Assembly (NCBI GenBank): GCA_029834535.1
Contig: JAQMWT010000252.1
Coordinates: forward strand, 1 to 64,000
Length of the DNA stretch: 64,000 nt
Direction: 5' to 3'
Source: Chrysophaeum taylorii
Taxonomy: Eukaryota > Sar > Pelagophyceae > Pelagomonadales > Pelagomonadaceae
The notes under the pieces are model-generated. The model was not told where the DNA came from, did no database searches, and saw nothing but the letters and a program-made list of their open reading frames with translations. Shown here piece by piece: positions 20,480-28,970 of this stretch. Numbering within the stretch: position 1 is the first letter of the stretch; the number at the start of each line of letters is the position of its first letter. The translations under genes were made by a program, and so were the position numbers.

Positions 20480-22425
20480 CGATGATTCCATATGGGGGTA
20501 AGCAGCATCAACCATCGTGGTACGGCTCGGGTGATGACCCCGTCTATGCCTCGCATACCCATCTACGCCCTTCGGGCACATCCTTCACGCCCCCACACAA
20601 CGCACCGAAACCTCCTTCAAGCACCCATTAGCACCCCCTCTTCGCAGTCGACCTTTAAAAACCATCGCCTCTTGGCGTTAGTGAAGAAAGTCCAGCGAGA
20701 GATCCACGAACGAGCCGCGTCGACGCCTCGCCCTCCTTCGTCACCGCGTCTCTGGGCCAAGCGCGATGTACGCTTGAAGCGTGCGTCGTGATGTGCGCTT
20801 GAAGCGTGCGTCGAGCATCCATACGGCGTCGAACATCTCCGCGACGAACCCGGCAAGAACCCGCACGACCTTGTCGTCATCCTCGAGAAGAGCGCGCGCG
20901 ACGGTGTCTACGAAGATCGCACCGTCGAACATCCTTTCCGCTCCTACCACACTCGAATGCACCATTCTGTTATTTAGAGAAAGGCGATCCCTGACAGACG
21001 ACGACCTGGCACTCAAGGACGTGAAGACACTGAAGTCTTTGAGGGAGGTGTAGTTGCGTTTCGCTGGAAATTGCGAGGCCCAAGATAGCTGCAGGGTTGA
21101 CGACGCGCGTCGGGTCATAGAAGCAAAGTATGGTTGTTTTTTCCAGAAGAACGGCAGGCAGCATTGTGTCGCGGTTTTGGTAGATGCGCTGGTGGTCGAT
21201 CTGAGTTTATTGGGAAGGGAGCCTCCTGTGACGGCCATGAGAGCGTCATCGAGTTAGCCATTTCTGTGACTGCCTCGTCGTTCGTGCCTGAGATGAACGG
21301 CCGACTGGAGCTTAGCGTAGTTGTCGGCGTACCTTCCTGCTGGAGAGTCCCAATTAGCATCGGCCATCATCTCTCGGTGATAGACGACTGACTGTATCAC
21401 GTTGAGGTTGGTGCCTACGTATTTGCCCTTCGCAGTGAGCTCTCCTCAGAGCCAACAAGCTGTTGAGCATCGTAGGCGCTATCGTTCTTTTGGCAATCGA
21501 ATCTCGCTTCAGCAGCGCGCATGATCGCGATCTCATCAAATGCTGCCGACTCTGGTGGTGTCAATGCATTCGGCAAGCTCCGATGGCTCGCCCTCTGCGG
21601 TTGGGTACGGTCGCCCCTGCTTGTTCGGATCTCTGATAGCTTCGCAAGGGCTCGACGTGGTGGTGCGCAACAGATGTTGTCCACCACGGACTGGGATACG
21701 GACGAGCGTTCGTAGAAAGGCGGATTAAGACTACCTCCACCTTGCATTGCCTACCTATCTCGATCGTGCCATCCTCCTTAACACTCATTCGGCATTCTCC
21801 TCGCTGCGTCGGCGACATCGGACGGTTTGACGTTGGCTCTCCTGCTTTTTATGCTGCGGGACGAATTTCGCCTTTCCGAACAAACGCAGCCGAGTCGGCT
21901 TCCGACTCCGCGTTCTCGAACAACAAATCACATGTGCCGAGTGGCTCGAGGGGAAAACCTGCTGTCCGCTTCGAACCTAAGAGCACATAGACTACGCCGC
22001 GAGGACGTAAGCGGTGTTATCGACGCTCTCGCGACCAAAGCCGAGAATAAGTCTTGTGTTGGCGAGCGGTCAACGAATCGGAGTTGTTCTTTCGGCAGGC
22101 GGTCGAAATGTGCTTGAGTGTCGTCGAGTCGACACCCCCCAAACAATTCGCGTATAGCTCTTTTGCGCACGCAGCGGCCAGTGATCGTAGGGACGTGCCT
22201 CACTGCATGTACGATGCGGACTGCTGCGTACGACGCGATAAGAAGAAACTGGTTGTGCCGCGACGGACGAGAGGTTTTGCCGCAGCGAGCCGGTACCAGA
22301 ACGGCGCAAAATCTCTCGAACGGATACACGGTTGTGGATGTGACTTGGAATAAATAAATCCAGCAACCCCCCCCCCGAGAGGGATACTTGGACGTGAACC
22401 AACCCTAAACCCTTAATCGCCCCAA
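20480..22425. other. Unassigned decayed sequence
   Basis: No intact gene. Two minus-strand stretches look once-coding: 20741-21238 (with FDGAIFVDTVARALLEDDD, then VVRVLAGFVAEMFDAVW) and 21415-22330 (with ELFGGCRLDDTQAHFDRL and YERSSVSQSVVDNICCAP). Neither is recognised, and stops separate their parts. A 25-bp segment around CGCTTGAAGCGTGCGTCG is tandemly repeated at about 20764-20814. A C-rich run near 22370 has nothing attached. Confidence 0.4.
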
Positions 22426-22429
22426 CAAG

Positions 22430-22594
22430 GTGGTGGCGGACCTAGCCGCCGTTGAGTGGCCGTTCCGTCATCCCGGCGGCGCGCCGCCCACGCTCGATAC
22501 CAAGGCCTCCTTCCAAAAACTCGGCGGCGGATCAGGACTGCGGTGCGCCCACGTGAGGCTCTCCGCCGCCGCCGCCGTTGCCGACGTAAGTGTC
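22430..22594 (+). CDS. Possible C-terminal exon, unidentified
   Basis: In frame with the stop at 22592-22594 the sequence reads VVADLAAVEWPFRHPGG, then APPTLDTKASFQKLGGGSGL and CAHVRLSAAAAVADVSVLLH. It has protein-like composition but no upstream exon or recognised family. It ends about 45 bp before the stop codon of the convergent Sec61 gamma gene. Confidence 0.25.
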
Positions 22595-22637
22595 CTCCTC
22601 CATTAAGTATATATATGGACGAGGAGGAGGAGTCAGG

Positions 22638-22889
22638 TTAGCGATGAAGAGCTCGATTCTCGACCGTAACGCCCGTGATTACTCGGATGATGGGAATGAA
22701 GGCGAGCTCGACGACCGCGCCGAAGGCGCCCAGCAAGAAGCAGCCCCAGCCGACGGCCTTCAACATCCGCGCGAGTTCCTTTCCGTTGGGTTTGTTGCAG
22801 TGCTTCGCGAGGGCCGCGGCCTCTTTGACCGACTTGCGGACCCAGGTCTGCACCAACGTGATGACCGTCTCGCTGCCGCTGCTCGCCAT
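22638..22889 (-). CDS. SEC61G: Sec61 gamma subunit of the ER protein translocon
   Basis: An 83-residue tail-anchored protein starting at ATG 22889. WVRKSVKEAAALAKHCNKPN and GKELARMLKAVGWGCFLLGA match the SecE/Sec61 gamma signature: an amphipathic helix with the conserved K-C-x-K-P motif, then a single membrane span ending in the FIPI element. The family is 65-90 residues long, so the length is normal. It works in the ER membrane with Sec61 alpha and beta as the channel for secretory and membrane proteins. No intron is visible. The gene is divergent from the TPR gene beginning at 22964, leaving only 74 bp for both promoters. Confidence 0.92.
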   Translation of the reverse strand: MASSGSETVITLVQTWVRKSVKEAAALAKHCNKPNGKELARMLKAVGWGCFLLGAFGAVVELAFIPIIRVITGVTVENRALHR

Positions 22890-22963
22890 CTCTGATGTTG
22901 GCGAGGTCCTTCTTGGATTCACAACGGATTCTTTTCTACTACCGGAATTATTTGTATCCAATA
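22890..22963. promoter_or_regulatory. Shared 74-bp divergent promoter region
   Basis: The whole interval between the start codons of Sec61 gamma and the TPR protein. It is less GC-rich than its surroundings (TTATTTGTATCCAATAATG at the TPR side, with a CCAAT sequence). A bidirectional promoter is inferred from geometry only. Confidence 0.5.
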
Positions 22964-23623
22964 ATGATGGAAATGCGTCATGAAGCGAAGCGTTACCTCG
23001 AGACGAAAATTGCCTGCGACAGCCTCGCTGCCAAGAATCACCACAACCTCGGCGCGTTGTTGGATGGCGATCTCAAACGGCTCAAGTTCGCCGCCCTCGC
23101 GAATCCGCGAGACACCGACACGCGGAACGACCTTGCTCTCGCAATCTTCAAGCGCGGCCACTGGCGGAGGGCTCTCGAGGAGTTCGAGGCCCTCTTCGCA
23201 ATCGACCCGAACCACTCGCTCGCGCACCTCAACGTCGCCTCGGTCTACGCGTCCCGCGGCGAGTACGACGTGGCACTAAGACACGCGGAGACCGCCGCGC
23301 GCCTGTCGCCGGACAACGTAATGGCCCGTCGCAACCTGGCGCTATTGTACGACACGATCGGCGATTCGCGGAGTGCAGTCAGACACAACGAGGTCGCGAT
23401 TCGCAACGGACCTGGCAGGCGCAGGATCGCGGACGAGGCGGATGCCGAGGCCTACCGCCGCCTGGCGATACAGCGCGTCGGCCGCGGCGAGACGCGGGCT
23501 GGCTACGCCCACGAACACTACGACGCCTACCGCGCGCTCACCTACAAGCACTTCTCGCTCCCGGGATCGCAGCAAACGATCGAGCTCCTCCTCAAGGCCA
23601 ACCAGCAGGATTTTCCTCTTTAG
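22964..23623 (+). CDS. Tetratricopeptide-repeat protein
   Basis: From ATG 22964 the intact frame gives 219 residues. About residues 35-150 form three to four TPR helix pairs: RNDLALAIFKRGHWRRALEE, AHLNVASVYASRGEYDVALR and ARRNLALLYDTIGDSRSAVR, each with the A/G-x-x-Y/F-x-x-x-G spacing. The remainder is a helical tail (AYRRLAIQRVGRGETRAGYA) ending QQTIELLLKANQQDFPL. TPR blocks mediate protein-protein contacts; the partner is unknown. An in-frame open stretch continues upstream to about 22895 without ATG and overlaps the divergent promoter, so it is not included. The Crypton gene begins 280 bp downstream on the same strand. Confidence 0.75.
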   Translation: MMEMRHEAKRYLETKIACDSLAAKNHHNLGALLDGDLKRLKFAALANPRDTDTRNDLALAIFKRGHWRRALEEFEALFAIDPNHSLAHLNVASVYASRGEYDVALRHAETAARLSPDNVMARRNLALLYDTIGDSRSAVRHNEVAIRNGPGRRRIADEADAEAYRRLAIQRVGRGETRAGYAHEHYDAYRALTYKHFSLPGSQQTIELLLKANQQDFPL

Positions 23624-24811
23624 AAGAAGTAGTACTTGTTTTATTTTATCTTGTCTTGGTGTGTCGTCGGCGTCGCCTTAACTTACTTCCCAAACCACTC
23701 GAGGCTCGAGTGCCATCTCTTGTGGTATCACCGACTCGGAGACCGGCACGCGTCCGGAAAGACGGGATTCGCGTCTCGGGCGAGACAGGTCCGGAACGAC
23801 GGTCCGTTGGAGTTCGGGTGCAGTTCTGGCGTGGCGGCCGCGGGCGCGGGCGGGCGTCCCAAGAGATTCGAAAGTTGAATCGCGCGTTGAAGGCGACCCG
23901 CCGGCATGACACCGAGTGAGACCCCCGGCGCGAGGCGCGACGAGCGGACGTCGAGCGGAGCGGCGGCGACGGCGACGGCGGAGCGTTCGGCGCAGGTGAG
24001 CCGCGATCTTCGGGCGAGCCAGCTCGAGAGGCGGCCCGCGAACACGTCGAAGTCCTACGGGACGTCGGCGGGCCGGGGACGCGGTGGATCAAGCAATTCC
24101 GCGAGTTCGTGGCGGCGGCGCCGGGGTCGACGCTCTACGGCAACCGCATCGATCCGGATCGCGAGGCGTACGACGGCGGCGACGACCTCGTCACGCCGGA
24201 CAAGTGCCTCGAGTTCTTGCGCTTCACGGCGGGGCGCGCGAAGCTCGACTCGTACGGCAAACCTATCGACGGGGACGTGGTCGGCATCAGCACGCTGCGC
24301 CAGCTGCTGAAGGCCCTCGTCGACTACTACCAGGAGCAGCTAACCGACGACAAGTACAGGCACCGCATCCAGAAGCACAACATCCCCTCGCCCCGATCGC
24401 ACTACGGCGTCGCCATAGTGCTGTCGAATCACGCGAAGGACACGGCGCGCCGCAAGCGCCAGAAGTACCTGTGCCGCCACACGCGGGCGCTGCTGGTCGG
24501 CTACAACGACGAGCAGCACGGAATGCTCTGCGAGTACGCGCTCTTCGACGGCGCGCCGGCCCGACCGAGCGCAACAAGCTCTTCCGCGGGACTCGCGCGC
24601 GATTCGCGCACGTGGTCCAGCACGTGCTCGCTCTGCGCGGCGACAGCCTCCGCAAGGCCCAACTCGCCGACTGGCTCGTGTTTCAAACGCGGTCCGCCGA
24701 GGGGCCCCACGCTTGCCGGCTGCTCGTCTTTCTCCACGACAACGGCAAGACGAACGTCACGGGACACGCCGACGTGAGCGCCGCGATGCGCCACGCGACG
24801 AACCCGGAGAG

Positions 24812-24857
24812 GTGAGCGCCCCGCCGCGTCGCGTCCGTTCACGCGCTGGATCCGCAG
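24812..24857 (+). other. Intron 1 of the Crypton gene (46 nt)
   Basis: GTGAGC at the 5' end and CCGCAG at the 3' end. Removing it joins the codons for NPER directly to CLHFSMALYLF, as expected for the family. AGGTG occurs at both junctions. Confidence 0.8.
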
Positions 24858-25315
24858 GTGCCTCCACTTCAGCATGGCGCTCTACTTGTTCACGATGTGG
24901 ACCGTTCTCGGCGTCCGCAAGCCCAATTACACGCCGTACGCCGGCGTGGACGAGAAGGACGGGCAGCCGATCGTCGTCCGCGAGTGGATGGACTACTTCC
25001 TCGTCTTCGACGGCAAGCCTGCTGGCCGCCGCGGCAAGTCGGGACCTCCCGACCCGAAGAACCCGCTCTCGGACAAGGCGATGCTCGACGAGACCAAGGG
25101 CATGTACGCGCGGATCGCGGTTCCAATAGAAGACCCCGAGCACGTCGTCCACCTGCGCCGCGGCGAGGCTCTCCGGATGGCGGAGGCGGCCGGAGTCGGC
25201 CGCGACGAGCTGCGGCAAGCCGCACACCATCGGCAGGCGGACGCGCTCAGCGTGTCGTACTGCAACGACTTCCCGATGCGCTTCATTCGACACAGCGCCG
25301 GTTTCCCGATCGACG

Positions 25316-25367
25316 GTGGGTGTCGTGTGACGACGTCGCGCGATCGCTCGAGCTTTCCCGATCATAG
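25316..25367 (+). other. Intron 2 of the Crypton gene (52 nt), tandem-duplication origin
   Basis: GTGGGT donor and CATAG acceptor. Removal joins GFPIDG to GCYYVARSLEPVPDRL in frame. The DNA at 25302-25353 and 25354-25400 is an obvious tandem repeat: both begin TTTCCCGATC and both end in the same 21 bases. The intron length equals one repeat period. Confidence 0.8.
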
Positions 25368-26572
25368 GCGGGTGTTACTACGTCGCGCGATCGCTCGAGC
25401 CCGTGCCGGACCGACTCAGGAATATGGTCTTCGGCTCCGTGGTCGACCCGGTTCGAGCGATGATGCGCTCCGACGAGGCGACCTTCGATCGCAATACGCG
25501 CAACCACCTCGACATGCTCGATCACCTCGCCGAGTGCCTCGTCCAAGATGCGGCGCTCATGCGCAAACTTGGGAAGATGGACGACCACCCGATGTGGGGC
25601 TTCGCGCCGTTCAACACGAAAGAGTTCGCCGACTACGTCGAGCGCCAAGACGCCGCCATGAAGAACATGCCGATCGAGCGCCTGCGGATGACGGCGGCGG
25701 CGGCGCAGGAGCGCGGCGACACGCTGACTGCCGCCGCCATCAACGCGATCTACGCCTCGCTCTGCGACACCCACCACAAGGTCGCCGCCGCGGCCGTCCC
25801 CTCGACGACGACCGCCGTCCGGCTCGCGAACACGCCCGCGCGCCAGCTCAGCGAGATCCACAGCCGCGTATGCGACGCCCAGTCTCGTCCCGAGGCTACC
25901 GTCGTGCCCGCCGGGCGCTCGACCGCTCGAAGTGGCCACGCCGATCCGCCTGCGACGCCACCACGTCGTCTTGCCACCGAGGACATGGCGGACGACGAGC
26001 TCATGTTTGGCATGCGACCTCTCGTCGTTGCTGACTCGTCGACCTGGGACGAGGACCCGCTCCCCAAATTCGCGTCGTGTTATCAGCTACGACCGTGCGA
26101 GTCACCCCAGGAGGTGGCCCAAGAGTACTTTCGCGGCGTCGACGGGGGCCCGCCGGTCAAGGAGCTCGAGCGCTTCTACGGTCCAAAAAAGCGGTCCGGG
26201 ATGGGCAAAAACGGCAAGCACTCGTGGCGCTCGAATGGCACCCGCAAGGACAACCGCGCTTTCGAGAAAGCGTTCAGCAAGCGCGCCGTGATCTACGAGG
26301 TCCTAGACGCGAGGGGCGAGGACGCGGGCGTCGCATTCCTCGACGGACTCATCAAGGACCAGTTCCCCCACTCCCGCAAATCCGAGAGTTCCCACCTCGT
26401 CTGGCTCCAGAAGGAGCTCTCAAAGCGAAGGCCCAACTACGCCAAGAACCGCGCCCGTGGCAAAAAGGGCCGTGATGGGGGCCCAAGTAAGAAGCAACGA
26501 CTCGTCGATGGCGCTGCCACCCACGACAAATCCACGAACGCCGACAACAACGACGACGACCTGCCGACCTGA

Positions 26573-27823
26573 GCTTTTGCGTGGTCGACGCAAATAGCCC
26601 CGGATAAGGCGACCTAGTCTTGTTAACTGGCGTTCATTTTGTGAAACTGGCGGGCGCTTGTGCCACGAGTGGCTGGGCCTCGCCCTCCAACTAGCAATGG
26701 GTCGGGAGAGTTGACCATCCGTGGGTGCGCGGTGGTGGCGAAGCCACGAGGGGATCGGGGGACCAGAGGAGGCGTAGTTCGTCAGCATATTGGTCTCGGC
26801 CCAGTCTCGGCCCAGGATGAGGAGTTTTTGGGTCTGCTCTAAGTCCTGAGTGCTGGCGCCGGGGTCGACGGCAAATCGCTGCAGCGAGAGTCGGACCCCT
26901 AGCAAGCCCAGCGCCGAAAGAAAGGGCGCAACCAGAATGTCCAGAATGTTCCCAGAAACCGTTCTCACAGATTGGGTGCGTTCGGAGCGCGATGGGAGGG
27001 GCGCGGCGTTCGATTGCGGGAACAACGACGAAGGCGACAGCGGCGGTTCGTGTATCATCGACTCGACGTTCACCGTGCCGAGGAGGAACGAGCAGGATTT
27101 AACCGCCGTGAGTCCTCCTGGACGGAGTCACGACTCGGCCAAGTCTCAAGAGACATTCCTGGTGAGACGCGCTGGAGAAGTCGAAGTCCAGCGATAAGCC
27201 GAATAGGAAGCACCGAGACTGAAGGATTGACTGGGACACCTGATGTCAAGTACGAAGGCTCCCGTCGAAGCTTCGAGACCTTGAGCGTAGTGCACGTACG
27301 GGATCATCGCTCGATATTCTTTCCAGTTCCCACATCGAGCGGCATGATCGCGGGGCATTCGTTCGACAGTTATGGGTGGGCCTTGGCGTCTAGACGCGAT
27401 TGCCGGAGCATCTGCACGAGATGGCTGCTTTGGTCCCTTTCTTATGGTTCGAGTCGTTGGTGAAGCGAAGCGGCGCGTGCGTCGATGCCAGGCTCAAGCG
27501 TGCCGAGCGCGCCTCGGGTCCAAGTTCCTCCTTGACTAGTGTCGTGATTCACGTCGAGCAGCGCACTCGACAACATCGGCACAGCCTGTCGCCCCGTTTC
27601 CTCGTCCAGCCCTCGAGCAAGAATATACCACGTGACCACAGCTTGCTCCTTGCGGGGCAGATCCAGGGACTCGCTAGGTTCGGGTAACTCGCTAGCCTCG
27701 TAGCAATGAGCCGGGCGTTGAAGGGAGGAGGCTCCTGGGCGTTACGTCGCGCTGATAGGGCCCGCGCGGCGCACGTGTAGGGCTTGGCGCCTAAGTGTTA
27801 TGTTATGCCCCGGTGCACACGTA
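26573..27823. other. Unassigned stretch after the Crypton gene
   Basis: No supported gene. A minus-strand open frame (about 26600-27073) contains GNILDILVAPFLSALGLLGV, then RFAVDPGASTQDLEQTQKLL and DWAETNMLTNYASS. Another (27442-27639) reads VTWYILARGLDEETGRQAVP. They could be exons or relics of a further element, but no family is recognisable. Confidence 0.4.
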
Positions 27824-27968
27824 ACAGAAAACTTTCAAGCACGTTAGACAGAAATGTTACTGAGTACCCAAGTATTCTATCACATTCCTGTCAAAATACG
27901 ACAGGAATGTGATAGAATACTTGGGTACTCAGTAACATTTCTGTCTAACGTGCTTGAAAGTTTTCTGT
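27824..27968. repeat. Perfect inverted repeat, 69-bp arms, 7-bp loop
   Basis: Arms at 27824-27892 and 27900-27968 are exact reverse complements across all 69 positions, with AAAATAC between them. The arms begin ACAGAAAACTTTC and are clearly more AT-rich than the flanks. It is a single isolated hairpin; no related copy was seen elsewhere in the window. It could be a fold-back (MITE-like) element, a hairpin-RNA locus, or an assembly fold-back. Confidence 0.95.
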
Positions 27969-27989
27969 CGTTCTCCGAGGCTCGAGGCC

Positions 27990-28940
27990 GCCTAACAGCG
28001 ACCCCTCGCTCGTTGATCTCCAAAGCCACAAGCTCCAGGGGCTCACTATGAGGATACCCTCGAGGATACGGAGAGCTTTCCGTGGTGCGGGTGCACCTTG
28101 CCGCGCTTCGTGCCGGCGATCTTGGTTATACTAGTACAAAATTCGGCTTCGGTTACTCGGGCCGCACCCTCCCTCCCGCGCCAAGGACACCGATGAGAAA
28201 AGCGCAAGCGCCCCTTCCTCTACCGAATCGGTCGCAAGAGCGCAGGCGGTTAGGAAGCTACACTACGCTACACTCGCGGCGACGTGTTCTCCGCGCGGGT
28301 TGAGGTCTGCCGCACGTGCTCTCGGGTTCCTCGATCCGGATCAGCACCCAAGAGGAGGGCGACAAGGAAGCCCTGCACGTCGGACGCCGCCGCAACCGAC
28401 CGTCGGCGAGACGCGCGAGCAGCAAGCCGCAACAACACCGAGAGCGCGCGAGAGCGCGTGCTCGGACGCGCGACCACGAGCTGCGGTCGATGTCGGCGGC
28501 GGGTCGCCGAGCCCTCGACCGTCGCGCGAACCGCGCGTCGGTGGTCGACGGGGTTGGTACGCCCAACATCGACGGGACCCACAACGCTCCGAAACACTTC
28601 GCCTGCTCCTCGCCGCCCGCGCAGGCAGCGGCCGCGCAGAATTCGGGCTTCTCGGACGTCGTCGCGCGAAGGCCTTCGGCGCGGCCGCCCGGTCGCGCCG
28701 CCCGGCATTGGCCAGAGCTGGCGACGTCGGGGCGCGCGGCGGCCCTCGGCGGTCGCCCGCCCCGGGGGTGGTCGGGCGCCTCGACGCGGACCGAGGGGCT
28801 GAGGACGCGATACCTCGGATTCCGAAAAGTTGGGACGGCTTCCGTTTAGCGGGACGGGTTCGCCCCGCGGGGAGGGACGGGTAAGGCTTCGCGGCGACAA
28901 GTAGACCCGGGTGATACGCTCTAGGTATTATGCCAGCGCA
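27990..28940. other. Very GC-rich stretch, no gene called
   Basis: Between about 28260 and 28900, five of six frames are open for 100-200 codons, which is what high GC content alone produces. All translate to Arg/Ala/Pro-rich sequence without motifs. It forms the 5' flank of the ABC transporter gene. Confidence 0.55.
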
Positions 28941-28970
28941 CATCCAAACCCTCAGGAGATAACTAACTCT

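Larger units (their letters stand above)
23906..26572 (+). mobile_element. Crypton-type tyrosine recombinase gene (two introns, two frameshifts)
   Basis: The gene runs from ATG 23906 to a stop at 26572. The N-terminal part (WIKQFREFVAAAPGSTLYG, VGISTLRQLLKALVDYYQ, then ARRKRQKY) matches the helical domain of Crypton recombinases. The catalytic part has HVLALRGDSLRKAQLADW (first Arg), LVFLHDNGKTNVTGHADV, RHATNPE, CLHFSMALYLF, the His/Arg pair in VVHLRRGEALRMAEAAGV and the putative nucleophile Tyr in SVSYCNDFPMRFIRHSAGF. The C-terminal part (PQEVAQEYFRGVDGG, VKELERFYG, AFSKRAVIYEVL) resembles the GCR1_C DNA-binding domain usual in Cryptons. Introns at 24812-24857 and 25316-25367 restore the frame exactly. 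Single-base shifts near 24070 and 24560 break it, so the copy is probably inactive unless these are sequencing errors. Confidence 0.75.

Noticed and set aside
28268-28943. Five simultaneous open frames of 100-210 codons
   Set aside because: All are Arg/Ala/Pro-rich without motifs; explained by extreme GC content.
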